A DNA stretch of 64,000 nucleotides, taken from NCBI GenBank assembly GCA_905183005.1, contig CAJJDO010000003.1, positions 66,727 through 130,726 of the forward strand, given 5' to 3'. Both the position numbers and the translations under genes were made by a program. Shown in pieces: positions 39,400 through 52,300 of this stretch (position 1 is the stretch's first letter; every line of letters starts with the position of its first letter). The notes beneath the pieces are model-generated. The model saw only the letters and a program-made list of their open reading frames with translations, was not told where the DNA came from and did not search any database. The DNA comes from Paramecium pentaurelia (taxonomy: Eukaryota; Ciliophora; Oligohymenophorea; Peniculida; Parameciidae).

Positions 39400-39825
39400 A
39401 TGAATAATCTTGATTTTTAATTTGAAATAGGTGTACCTGCCATTAAATTACTTGAGTTATTGAGGGATCTCAACGAAGAATTGAAATACTTTAAGGATGA
39501 TGACCTTCTTCTCTAAAGCACCCCATAAATACTTATTGAGGATCCTTTTAAATTTCTAAATCTTACAGAAGATTATATGGAGAGAGAATATTCAAATGAG
39601 GTTCCTACTTCTGTATCTGCCTAAAAACCAGGAAAGAAAACACTCAAAAATAATTTTATTTATGAGAATGAAGAAAAACCTTACAAATGTGGGCATTGTA
39701 ATGAATTATTTACACACTCACGTTAATTAGGTGGACATATTTAAAAAAGGCATCGTAAAGAAAAAGTCGAATAATCTTCGACAAGTAGTTTCTAACTCAG
39801 AAAAAAATAAAAATATGAGTAGTGA
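39400..39825 (+). CDS. Single C2H2 zinc-finger protein
   Basis: Intronless, 141 residues. The N-terminal 80 residues are acidic (FEIGVPAIKLLELLRDL, DDDLLLQSTPQ). One finger follows: CGHCNELFTHSRQLGGH plus IQKRH, spacing C-x2-C-x12-H-x4-H, preceded by the linker-like EEKPYK. The helix carries QLGGH, close to the QALGGH signature of plant fingers. A basic, Ser-rich tail follows (RKEKVEQSSTSSFQLRKKQK). A single finger with basic flanks can bind DNA, but the target is unknown. ATG 39400, TGA 39823-39825; isolated between two long empty regions. Confidence 0.8.
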
Positions 39826-40427
39826 GAATTTTGATTTTTTTTTTGAACATTTACATTTATTATAAATATTCAAATTTACAAATTATTATTCCATAATTTT
39901 ATTTACAATCAAGTATTTAATTTTAATAAATGTTATCCAGCTAGAAGTTAAATGTTTTTAAGTTTAAACTTATTGTTTACTTTAACTTATAAATTGTTAA
40001 ATAAATATATTATTTTAAAAATAATTAAATATTAACGAAATTTGCATTTTATATAATAAATAGCATACTATTCATTGTTTTAAATTGAATATAGAATGAA
40101 AATATTGATTAAAGTTTATTTTAGTAAATATTTTTTAATTGTAAGTAATTGAAAACATTATATTATTAAAGATATAAGAATTTTATCAATTAAATTAGTT
40201 TATTATATAATTAATTATTAATAAATGCTAATTCATTTTTATTGAATTTATTTCTAAATTGAATTTCATATAATATAAAAATACTAAAAATTGAATTAGA
40301 AAATTTTAATTAGAACATTTTTGGTTTGAAATGTAAAGAAATATTCAATTTATTTAATTTTTGTTTGTAAATACATTCTTTACATTCTAATTTGTTGTTT
40401 ATTAAATAAGAATTATTTTTAATAATT
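39826..40427. other. Intergenic region, no gene seen
   Basis: About 600 bp of DNA made almost only of A and T runs, with many TGA in all frames. No gene or repeat was identified. Confidence 0.5.
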
Positions 40428-41328
40428 ATGAATGACTAGAAAGCTTATCTAACTTTATTATTTCCTAAAAATTCACAACTAAGTTTTAAAATGAAATCTC
40501 TTCCATCAAAAGATAAAATTTGGTCTTCAAGAATTAAAATTTAAAATAAAATCAACAATAATCATGTAATGAATGATAATCGAGAAAAATAGTACTTTAA
40601 AATCATTATGTATATTAAGTATTGCCTTCAAAGTAATGTCTAATGCTTCAGATTTAATAAAATCATATCCATTTGTTGGATTGCTCAATCCAGATTAAAT
40701 ATTATCGATTAAGTTGGTCGCTAGAGAACCTATATTTGATAGTATAATTTCTTTATATGGTAGAGACTATAAGAATAAAAATAATTTCAATGAATATCGA
40801 AAAACCTTAAGAGCTAAGAGATTAATATGAAATAATGGATTAATTTAAATTAGTAAAAGATCACATAAAAGAACTTCCGATAATAATTTTGTAAGTATAA
40901 GATTTTATTTAATCAGAAACTATTTCATATGTAATTATATTTACTATTAATTATGTTAGATATCTTTGCCAAGTGATCGAAGAATTCCTATGTATTTATC
41001 GCATATTTCATAATTAAAATAAAGTGAAGGTTCTCCAAAATCAGGACTTATTAATGCTTAAGTCAGTTAAAAAAAAATAAGGGACTCTCTGTAAGTGTCT
41101 ACTAATTTTCAAATTGAGCAATCTATATTTTAATTGTCAGATTAGTAATAGACTCTAATTAATGATATAAGGGAACTTAATAAATAAATTGTTCTATTTA
41201 AAGCAAAATAGAATATTACTTTTGATGAAGATAAAGATAAAGATGATTAAGTTAAATTTACTTTATTTTAATTGATTACTCTAGCAATTATTAGCCTATT
41301 GATTGGAATTTATATATCAGAGAAATGA
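40428..41328 (+). CDS. VAP-like MSP-domain protein with C-terminal anchor (frame partly unresolved)
   Basis: The N-terminal half reads as a major sperm protein domain. LTLLFPKNSQLSFKMKS begins it, and IAFKVMSNASDLIKSYPFVG with LLNPDQILSIKLVAR matches the VAP core, where FFAT-motif partners bind. A linker and coiled coil follow, then a C-terminal membrane helix (FTLFQLITLAIISLLIGIYI) and TGA 41326-41328. VAP proteins sit in the ER membrane and build contacts with other organelles. Introns of 26 nt and 29 nt near 40894 and 40930 fit well. Two other frame changes, near 40565 (a 19-nt GTAATG...CGAG intron would do) and between about 40750 and 40820, are not explained by normal introns. The gene may be mis-sequenced or damaged. 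Confidence 0.6.
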
Positions 41329-41640
41329 GTACAAAATTTTTGAGATTAATATAATTATTATCAAAACTTCTGTTAGAATTATTAAAAGGTTCACTTGTTT
41401 TCAATATTAACCATAATGTTCACTTTTTTTCAATATTAACCATAATAATATTATATATATCATTTTTAATTTTTTGTTCTTCAAAATTTTCATTTTGTTT
41501 CATTTTTATATATTTAATTATATGTATCCTTTTCTCTTTTATTTAATCCATAATATAATATATTTCATTTAAAATAAAAATTCTTTTATTATTTAAAATT
41601 TATAGATGTTATCAAGAATAAATATAAATCACACTATTTT
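41329..41640. other. Convergent intergenic region
   Basis: About 310 bp. It contains an imperfect direct repeat of 20-odd bases (ttcaatattaaccataat, near 41397 and 41430). No gene seen. Confidence 0.5.
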
Positions 41641-41952
41641 TCAAACATTATTGGATTACAGTTTTGGAGAATTTTTTAAAATAGATTTAAAAGTGTTTTT
41701 TAGATTGGAATCTAGGACAGGATTAATCCAATGTAAATCTGAATATCCTTTAAGTTTTTCAATTGTTTTTCTTATTTAAATAACAGTCTGCCATGGTTGG
41801 TAATCACAAACAATTAATTTTTCATTAAAGGAGATTTTAGTTTGGTCACATTCAGTTATATCAATTATAGGTTCCTCTTCTATTAATACTTTATAATGTT
41901 GACTCAATGGAGCCATGTGTTCTATTTTGAACTTTGGGGAATGAACAATCAT
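41641..41952 (-). CDS. Small conserved-looking hypothetical protein
   Basis: Intronless, 103 residues, starting MIVHSPKFKIEHMAPLSQHY and ending LKNSPKLQSNNV before TGA 41641-41643. Its base composition and amino-acid balance are clearly protein-like compared with the surrounding AT-rich DNA (for example IDITECDQTKISFNEKLIVC and WQTVIQIRKTIEKLKGYSDL). There is no signal peptide, membrane segment or motif I recognise. It stands alone between decayed regions. Confidence 0.6.
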
Positions 41953-43190
41953 TAATTTAAAAATTATTTTTTAGATATCTCAGATCGATGTTTTGGTTTT
42001 AAGATAATGCGTAATAATTACGATATTGCACATTTAATCTTGATAATTTGATTAATTAAAATGAAAAAGCTAACTAAAAATTGAATAAATTGAATTAAAT
42101 ATCAAGAAATTAACTTTTTTATATATGAAAATTATTAAATTTTTTGTTCTTCTTATTAATATATGAAAAAAGTATCTAATAATATTTTATAGATTAGTCC
42201 TACAGGTTATTACGTTTTTCAAAGATACATTATTTAAATTTAATTCTAGAAATTTTTACAAATTTGATTATATAAAATGACATAAATTCTATATAGATGA
42301 TATTCTAAATAGATTAATGAATATCAAATATGCTACTTTTCAAACTAACTTAAGATTGATTTATATAAGTTGTATTGATCAATTAAATATATATTCATGA
42401 GAATAAAATTAATATTATTTATTTTTTAAATTCCTTACAAGTATCACAAAGAGTAATTTTTACTAAAGCATTTATGATGTATTTATTAGTTTTGGATATT
42501 ATTTCATTCATCTTATTAGAATTAATGATAAATTAACTTCAATATCACAATATCTTATTAGATATCTTATTTGAAAGTTTAATTATCAGCCTAATATATA
42601 ATATTCATATAAAATTGAGTTTCTGTATATTTACTTATCATAATTATTGCATATCGATACTTAATATTATTTTTAATTAATTTCCAGACTAGACTGTATT
42701 TCTCTAAATGATGTAATCTAATAATTAATCTCTTAATCGTTACCGTTTAATTATTATTAAATTACATCTGTTATACTACTTTTTACATGTTTCATAAAGT
42801 TGAAATTTTCAAATGGATTAAAATATAAAATCAACATATCATTCCATTTATCCATTTATGATCTTTCATATTAGAATTCAGTTTATTAACCTAGCTATGA
42901 AATTAAAGAATAATGTCTTTCCATTTAAGTATATATATTATTCCTCATTATTATAAATAATTAAACTCATTAATATTATTATAATAATTTCAATTTTCTT
43001 ATAAACTCAAAAGTAGAAAATGAACTACTTATTAATTATAATTTAATAAGACAATTATATTTTCAATTGCTCTTATAAAAAATTGATCACAATACTAAAT
43101 TTCAAATAAATAAGTAAAAAAGATATTTATATGAATTCCTAAAAAATACAATAATTTTGATAAATTTATTGTTTATGTATTAATGCTTAA
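41953..43190. other. Long non-coding or decayed stretch
   Basis: About 1.24 kb, the longest empty stretch in the window. TGA codons are frequent in all six frames and composition is near 85 percent AT. No gene, RNA or clear repeat was found. Its length is unusual for a Paramecium somatic genome, where genes are tightly packed. Confidence 0.5.
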
Positions 43191-43612
43191 TCAATGATGA
43201 TGGTGTCCATGTGCTTTAGGTGTTGGATTTCCAGTTTTAACATATCCCAAAATTTGAGCTGCCTTCAAATAAGGAGTGCCTGAACATTTCTTATCGAGAC
43301 AGAATTATACATAATCCTTCTCTTAAATTTTGAAACATGTTCTATAACATAATTCTAAATGATAATAAATTGTTTGATACTATCTTCCCAATTATTATCA
43401 TGAAGGTATTAATGTCTAAGCTTATCTTATATTGTTTATTATTAAACTGGATAGTCTGGTTGATCTTCTAATCCATGGAATGAAGACAATAAATCAAAGA
43501 AATGAATATGTCCTTTATGGAAGATTTCAGGATTTTAAGGTGTATAAGCTGTTGAATTTGATCTCATAAATAATTATTTAATTTAATATTTTAAAATCGA
43601 ACTCATTTTCAT
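43191..43612 (-). CDS. Small twin-Cys-pair protein with His-rich tail, possibly mitochondrial
   Basis: About 131 residues from ATG 43612 (or shorter from 43606 or 43567, all in frame), with a 26-nt intron (GTATCAAAC...TTTAG). The second half has CYRTCFK and FCLDKKC twelve residues further on, i.e. pairs C-x3-C and C-x4-C, then GTPYLKAAQILGYVKTG and the end AHGHHHH before TGA 43191-43193. Paired cysteines in a small helical protein recall CHCH-type proteins of the mitochondrial intermembrane space, although the spacing is not the classic C-x9-C. With the intron removed the length is divisible by three. Function unknown. Confidence 0.65.
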
Positions 43613-43968
43613 ACTCTATTAGTTAAGTAATAATGAAATCCTTTAAAGATGTTACTATAATAATATTAGATAATCTGTATATTTATGCAATTCTTATTAT
43701 ATTGAGTCATTATTTTATAAGAATTAAATATAATTTTATATTTACATGAAAACAAAGATAGTGTCTTTATTTCTTAAAAGAGAACATCTAATATTACTAT
43801 CAAAAATGCTACAATTAACAGAAAATACAAATGAATAGGACATATAAATATAAAAAATTGATTCACAGAACCAAAAATCTGAAAATAGAATTCTAAAAAC
43901 AGAAAGATGGCCATAATAAGATTTAGACTACTTTCAGAATAGTTTTCTATAAATAGCAAATTTAACAT
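43609..43968 (-). CDS. Possible small two-helix membrane protein
   Basis: In the ciliate code the frame from ATG 43968 runs 119 codons to TGA 43609-43611. The first 65 residues contain two hydrophobic helices (NLIMAIFLFLEFYFQIF and PIHLYFLLIVAFLIVILDVL); the rest is Tyr/Asn-rich and less protein-like. Its TGA overlaps the ATGA of the next gene by 3-4 bases, which would be unusual in Paramecium. It may be real, may end earlier through an unseen intron, or may be chance. Confidence 0.35.
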
Positions 43969-44037
43969 TTTCTTTTTTCAAATTTCACTTCCCAGCAAAT
44001 TCAGCTTTATAAATAAAAGAACATATAAAATTTATTC

Positions 44038-45719
44038 ATGTTGTCAAGCAAATCAATTTTGGAGGAGTGACAATAGAGGAAGTATTTAAATAATAAAGAG
44101 TAAACTATTATTTTATAAAGTAGACTCGTCTTAATATAGAAGTAGCCAAAATTACTAAATCTATAAAACTTATAGATGAACCAATAATGCCAAAACTTAT
44201 GAATTCCAAAATAGATCTAGCCTACATTTAAACTATTTAAGATAAATATTTCTTTCCTAAAAACAATGATTTTATTGCACCATACTTAATTCTTAATTTA
44301 AAACCCCACATTCCAAAAACAACTATTAGATATTAAAATAAAGAACTTTAATAAAGTATTACAAGTTTAGAAGACATACCTCCATTTTAATTTATGAATT
44401 CAAATCTTATCTAACCAATACTTAATTATGAATCTTTAAAAAATGGTTTTGATTATAAATTCAATAAACTTATGTAAAGGAATTAATTAGTTTAATGTAC
44501 AATTAAAAGATATTCAAATAAAATTAAATAATATGAAATCAAATCTGAAGATGCAAATATTGAAGATTCCCTTTAAGAAATAAAAAAATTATTTTATGCT
44601 TAAATCAAATAATTATGTGATAATAAAATAACATCAACTTTAATTGATTCTAATCTTAAGTTTATACAACCCTAAAATATTGAAGAATCTTCTTGTAAAT
44701 TTACACCTATTTAGACAATTAAAGATTTTGAGTCTCTTCTATTCAATCAAATTACAGAATAATAAGAATCTTAAGATATTATTCATCATCATAATTTTAA
44801 TGAATAATAATGCATTAGATTACACTAAGATTTCATATAAACTCCTAATTTATTATCTATAAACAAATCATAAAAATTTCTTTAAGACTCTGCTATCAAA
44901 TAAGTAGAGACATAAAAGAATTTGCAATTATCTGAAAATGAATCTACTATTAAATTAGAAACAAGATTAATCAAACCATCTTTGAAATCATTAGATCTAA
45001 AATAATTTGAATTATTAAACTAAAGCACTAGTAGGCATTAAAGAAAAATGTACAATTAAAAAATTCATGAACAAAATGATAAGTCTTAATCAAATCATAA
45101 ATTTTTTAATATTCCCCTTTAAACTATAGAACCTCCTGCTTCATAAACTGAATAATAAAATATAGACATTTAAAAATCCATTTTCACAAACAGAAATCTT
45201 TAATAAAAATCCTTGGATAGAATAACTTTAAAACCAATAGCCTATTAAACAGTAAGAATGAAAGAAATTAGAGATTCTAATAAAAATAAAAAAGAGGCTT
45301 CTTTTCCATATATCAAAGAGTCACTTCCTATTATTGGTTTAAGTGTGAATGATACTGAACAATAAAAATTGAAAGAATGTGAGTCTAAATTTTCTTTATA
45401 AGGTAGCTTATCAAAGCGTGTATAAACAAATGAAAAAGAAGAGAACTCAGTAAAAGAGATATTATTATTCTAAAAAAAAAATTGTAATTTAAAAAATTAA
45501 TTGTAACATTAATTGATCTTGCTTACTAGATCTGAGTAGATACTAACTACTTTAATGTCAAATGGATAAATTAGAGGAACAGAACTCTATTAATAATTAT
45601 TGTAGCCTATTAAAATTAATTCTAGTGCTAAATTCTTAACTCCAAAAAGTAATAATTTAATGTCAAGATCAAAATTTAAAAAAATATAACAAGAAAGCAA
45701 AATGTTCAGCCTTAAATGA
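44038..45719 (+). CDS. Gln/Asn/Lys-rich hypothetical protein
   Basis: From TGA 45717-45719 the frame is open back to about 44070, giving roughly 540 residues rich in Gln, Asn, Lys and Ile with many short basic motifs (for example RMKEIRDSNKNKKEA). No domain is recognised. The start is uncertain. ATG 44038 (MLSSKSILEE) connects to the main frame only through a 32-nt segment GTGACAAT...AATAAAG that has intron-like ends but neither the GTA nor the TAG consensus; with it removed the length is divisible by three (549 residues). Probably disordered. It is transcribed away from the small membrane ORF, with about 70 bp between them. Confidence 0.6.
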
Positions 45720-46388
45720 AATATTAATTTTTATCTTATTTCATCATCTATTAATAATTATAATCATTTCATAACCAGTAAAATTAAAAAAAAGATTAGT
45801 CTGACTTTTAAACTGTAGTATTTATTACATTAATTTAAATTCAATAAATATGTTAATTTTATATAATCAATTTCAAGTGATATAAACTTAAATAATATAG
45901 ATTCATTATTATATTAATTATTCAACTTTTTAAAATGATTATTAAATTAAAATGATATTATCCTATTAAATGAAAATACTAATATATAATCAATAAATTA
46001 AACTAAAAATAAATTAAAGTAAAAAGGCATATTTAAATCAATCTATACAGAAATTCTATCAAACTTACACTTTCGCAATATTTTGATAAAGATTTAGTAA
46101 CATCAAATACCTTATTCATAAATAAATAATTCTATAAATCTAGAGCTATAGTTTAAAGAAAATTATTAAGTGATTTTATTAATTAGAATTTGTTTACTTT
46201 ATAATAAAAAAGAGATTCACTCTGATAATATATACTTTAAAAAATATTGATTAGAATTATAGATTAATACCCTTTATAATTTGAAAAAGAAAATAAATTC
46301 ATTTAACATTTACAATAAAAAAGAAAAATTGATTTGACTTAAAAATACCAATAATTTTATAACAAAATCGTATAATTAATAATAATTT
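45720..46388. other. Convergent intergenic region, no gene seen
   Basis: About 670 bp between the 3' ends of the Q/N-rich gene and the giant helicase gene. AT-rich, frequent TGA, nothing recognisable. Confidence 0.5.
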
Positions 46389-49300
46389 TCATAATTTAGA
46401 ATTTGATTGCTGTTTTTATTATTTTTTGAATGTATCCTATATTTTAAATTTATTATCTATTAAATCCTCATTCAAACAAACGTTAAGGCTATATTCTTTA
46501 ATAATTTGCTAACATTTTTCCATTTAATATGAGAATTATTACATAAATTCAATTTTAGAAATATTTTTAGATTCAAAGCATAGATATGAGTTATAAAATT
46601 CATTTTCTATTTCCTATAATTACTTTAATTAATTTATATTCTTATAAATGACATTTACTTCTTGATTCTTTGATTAGTAAAATATTTAAACTAATTTGCT
46701 TCTTATGCTTATACAAATATTAATGATATTTATAAATTGAGATACTTTAAAATTGCTAGTAAAATGATATTCTCCAAATGAAAATTTTGGGATAGTGTTG
46801 AAGGTCATGTTTTATTATTTATAAACTCTATAAGCTTTAAGAATACTTTTTGATTATTTCATTAAAAGTTCATATTTTTTATTTAATTGAATCCATTATT
46901 AAGAATCTTATTGTAGCAAGTTCTTATCTATTTATTTTTCAAACTCTATACAAAAAAGCTCTTCATTTTTTAGGTAAAGAGAGGTATTTTCATTTTTCTA
47001 TAAAATTTATACTCTCATCTATAAAGGCTTATTCATTAGAATGATGATTTGATCATACAATCCTTTTTCATTTGATTTTTCTTTAATTTATAAAAATCTA
47101 TCATAAATCAATTATTTAATTTCTTAAGAAATCTCATCTAAATTTATAAGCAAAATATATATTAATTATTATATTTTCTTTTAATTTAAAGTAGGATTAA
47201 TTTTACTTATATTTATTAATTATTCAATAATCTTTTAAAGATTATCTTAATTTTAAATAGGATGAATATTTATTTATGAATAATAAGTGTTTCCCTTTCT
47301 TTCATTAATATGATTGAAATAAATAGTATATGATCTTGATATATATATTAGACATCTTTCCTTGAAATTGAGACTTAATCCAACAATATTATGAAGAAAT
47401 AAAAAAATTAAATTATAGATTAGTTCTTCCTCTGTAATCTCATTCTTAGCTGCTGATATGTAATTAAAAAAAACCAATGTTGCTTGATCTATCATATTCC
47501 ATTTTTTATATAAAATAAATTTAAGAAAATCTAGATATTTATCATATTAGTTTCCATATCCTTATAGAATTTTATTATTTATAAAAAGATAAGTAAATTC
47601 ATTGCAATTTGAATAATTTAGTAAGATTATGGATTTTATCATTTAGCTATGGAAATCTAATGAGTTTTGATATTACTATTTCAATTTATATAAGCTTTCT
47701 TAATTAATAAAAAAAGATAAGTATTCTGAATTGCATTAAAGATATGGATTTTTTAATAATAATTTTAATAATCCTTAGTTTTTATAGATTGTTGATTTTG
47801 TAAATAATAATTTCTGATGTTTTTAAATTCCATCACTAACTAAATTTAGCCTTTATTATTGAATCTACTTATTTTATTAAGAGATACTTTTATAATATTA
47901 AGTATGTATTCCAAAATTATAATGATCACAAATGATTTCAAAATTATCTTAAAAAGAATTGTAGTGTTTAGGATTAAAATCATCCAAACACATTTTTCTT
48001 AAATCATTTAAATCTTATATTTCTTAATATAATTTCTTAGTTATAGATTAAATTATTAGCACTCTAGGTACAAGAACAAAATTTAAATCAATATCAACAA
48101 TAAATAAATTATCTTGTGAATCTTATTATTTTACTATTTCATCAAGAATAATTGACTATTTATGAATAATCAATTAATTAATAAATGGATGGAGTAAATT
48201 ATTATTATCTGGCTGTCTCACTTTAAAATAACTTAAAATACTTCTTATTAATATTGAGCGATGCTTCTAAAAATTATCTTAATTAGTATTAAAGATTCTA
48301 ATAATTGAATTTAAACATTCTATTAATTTATTATACTATTTACAACTCATATCCTATATCCTATTGATTAATTAATAAGGTTTATTATGTAAAATTTATT
48401 AGCAATAAAATAAAATCAAATAAACAGATTAAAATAATTATAAATCATCAACAATAGCATTTTTAAATTCCAAATTTTAAATCAATTAATTGATAATTTA
48501 ATTATTTAATTTAGTTTCAGTAAGAACACTCCTAAAAAATTCTTCACTCAAATTAAAGATGATATGATGAGTTTATATATTATTTATTTCAATTTTTTCA
48601 ATATAATTTACAGTAGATTTTCGAAAATACAACCATTAAGGAATTTTATAATTAGCAATTAATTACATTATTTATTACTCATAATATTACTCTAAGTAGA
48701 TAATAGCATATTATATGTCTAATTTCATTAAAGGCTAATCAAAATTGAAATCTTCTAATTATATGTTTTTGTTTTATAAGCATATATTTAAATTCTATTT
48801 TGCTTATTATAATTTAATTAAAACTTAATTTAATTATTATGGATCTATGATATTATTGGATTATAATGAATTGTTAAGTGAGTAGATAACATTTATCCAA
48901 AAAATGCATTTCCAACTTTTAAAGTTCATAAATAATGAGCAAACTGATAATGAATGTTGATAATCTAATTAATAAATAATTTTATTCCAATATCCAAGCA
49001 AAATCAATAAGGTATAAAAATCAGTACCTAAATATTTGGTAGGAATCAAATCATTTTAATTAAATTTTAAGGTTAAGTATTTAGAGTCAATCATATTAAA
49101 TATTTAATGAAATGTAATTGATGCTACTTTTCCTTTTTTTATTAATAATTCACTAAATTCCAAGTTATATTTATTAAAAGAATTGAATCCAAATGATTAT
49201 TATAATAAAGGAGATAATGATATAAAAATTTTGCTTAAGTATTTTATCAAATGATTGTATAAATTATACCTATTGCAAATTAAAATACATAATTTATAAT

Positions 49301-52300
49301 TTTTGAATTGATTTAATACATCTAATACATAAAATATTAATGATTAATCTATTGAATTAAGATCTATTAGTTAATCATCTGGATTATCTAATTATTCAAT
49401 ATGAATCTTATTAAAATTTGACTATTATTCTGCTTAATAATTAAAATTTGTTAATAAAGGTATCGAAAATTCATTTGAAAACATTGCTATGTATTTAAAT
49501 AATTTTTTTAATACTGAATCTTTAATTTTAGTACTTTTTTAATTAGAATTGATACATTAAATATCAGATTTTAATATGGATTCTCTTTAAGAAGTAATTA
49601 TGGAATATTCTATTAAATTTATATTTAGGAACCCCTCTTCTTCAAGGTATTCATAATATTAATCTAATTCATATTAAATAAAAGAATCCTCTTCAAAATT
49701 AGATAGATTATTCTATTAAATATAAAAAGATTCAAAATCGGGTATACTTTCCTTTTATTCTTTAAATTATTTTATTGATTCAAATGAAAAGCTTTCAGAT
49801 TGATTGTTTAATTTTTTAGAGCTACTATAATCATTAAGATTTCTATCATCGTCTATATCTATCTTGGACATAATAAATTTTTTTGCTAATACCTCTTCAG
49901 GATTTTATTAATAATTCTTTAGTTATTTATTTTCAATTTCAATAGTCAATTTCTTTAAAAAAAATGGAAAATATTTCTATAAAAAGGATTTTCTAATAAA
50001 ATCATTAATTTTATCCTTTTATTAATGAAGAATTTATAAGATTTACTCAAATTCTTTTGCTTTTTCATATGAGTTTATAGTATTTTAAATATCTTAACAT
50101 TTTAAAAAGTATTTAGCTGCTTCAATATATTTTTCAGATTTATAAGCTGCTTCACCTGCCTCTTAAAATAGCTCAAGACTAGCATATATTTATGATGCTT
50201 AATCATATTATTCACAAAAGTAAAAACACTATGCTGCTTATCTCAAATTTAGAGTATCTTAAAACAATTGTGCAGCTTCTATAAATTTTGCTTAATACTG
50301 TTACTTTAAATTACTTATTTTTTCATTTTTATCCTTTAACTTTTAATATTTTTTACTTGCTTATTAAAAAGATAAAATTAGTTAGCAACCTTCAGTGGCT
50401 AATTTAAAACCCTTGGCTTTTTTTAAGTATGAATAGTCTTCAGAGAATTCAAAACACTTTTCTGCTTGTTCATATAATTGTTTTTGAAACATAATTTTAC
50501 CTTGTTTATTCCATTAAATTTTAGATTTAATCTAAATATTATTTTAAAATCTTTAATGATCAAATAATGATTAGTCAAAAATTTCAATTAAATGAAGGTT
50601 TTTCCAAATTTATTCTATCCATCTTCTTGCTTATGGCTTTTCATCAAAAATATACAAAGACGACCTAGATCTCGTTATTGCAATATATAGTTATTTTAAT
50701 TCATTGCATAAACCACTTTTACTATAAGAAAACTCATCATAATATTTAATATAAGATATCATTCTTTTGATTAATACATTTCCATCTTTATCATCATACC
50801 CAGTAAAATAGGTAGTATAATAATCTATTGTTTATTCTTTAGTAAAACTATTTAAAAATGATTATTTATTCATTTCCTCATCTATAACCTCACAAGTTTA
50901 CAATTATTTCCATTCAGATTCTCTAATATTACTATCAGAAAAGAAATTATAAAGAATAACATTCTCAAACTCTAAGCCTTTCACTTCATTAATTGACAAA
51001 ATTAATATATGTTATAATAGTTTAGGTACATTTTTCTTAGATTCCTAATTTTTTACAATAATGACAGAACTAAATCCTAATTAAATTGGTAATTTTTATA
51101 TTTCCTAATTTATTATAGAGTTATCTAGTCCTTCAAATAAATAAAATAATAAATCTAAATTTCCATTAATAATAATTGGCTTATTACCTATAAAATTGGA
51201 AGATTCTTTCTTAAGAATATCAATTGTTTTTGGAAAATATATTTAAATTAAGGAAACAACTGAGTTTGCTAAATTCAATATTTTAGAATTTGATCTAAAA
51301 TTTTAATCTAAAGTTTTAAGAATTTAATCTGATTAATGATAATGATTTTCATTAACCTTATCATTATTTGATGATAATTCTTATATAGTTAAAAATCTGA
51401 ATCCAACTCCTTAAGATATGTTCTAAGCTGTATCACCACTGTATATTGTTCCTAAAAGTGCTATTTTTTCAAATAATAGTATAATAGCTTCAGGTAAATC
51501 TTATATCTCATCAATAAATAAATAATGAATTTGTGGGATACATAATTAATCTTATTTGAGTTAAATTAAGATATGATTAACTACATCCAATAAATCATGG
51601 TATCCTTAATCTATTCTCCATTTTTCATATTAAATAAAGATATCATATAAAATATTGAACTCTTTATGATTATTATTAATCATATTTAAAAATATGCTCT
51701 TAGGAATATAGTGTCCAGGATATTCATGAGCATTAGAGCCTCCTTTAATATGAGAATAAATATATGTCCAAACAAAATGAGGATTTAGATCAACATTAGA
51801 AAATTTCTTAATCCAAAAATTTCTTAGAAAAAATGGAAAATCTATTTCTTAATCATTAACCTATTTTTATAATTCATCCTTCAAGTTTTATTTTTCAAAT
51901 TTATTTTCTTCATTATTCCTTTCGTTTAATTATTATTAAATTAAATCAATAAAATTAATTTCACTTTCTTAATCTATTTCTTATTTCATAAATAGGTTAC
52001 TTTTTTAGTTTTGATTAGAAATTTAAAAAGACATATCTTAGATATTTTTACTTGCTATAAAATAGTTATGACTACAGTTTTCTTAAGATTGATTTTAAGA
52101 AAAGAATGGTTTATTTAAACATTAATCAATCATAAAAATAAATTATTAGATTGTTAAAAATAAAGGATAATCTTACTAAATTATTTCATTTAAAGATCCT
52201 TAAGTTAGTAAATTTTGTCTATAATTATTTTTTTAAACTTCTTAAGTCTAAAATATATTTTATGAATTTTAATAATTTCTTTTCAATTTATTTTTATTCA

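Noticed and set aside
41397..41450. Short direct repeat ttcaatattaaccataat as a possible mobile-element footprint
   Set aside because: Only two imperfect copies about 33 bp apart, no terminal inverted repeats and no coding sequence; likely local slippage in AT-rich DNA.
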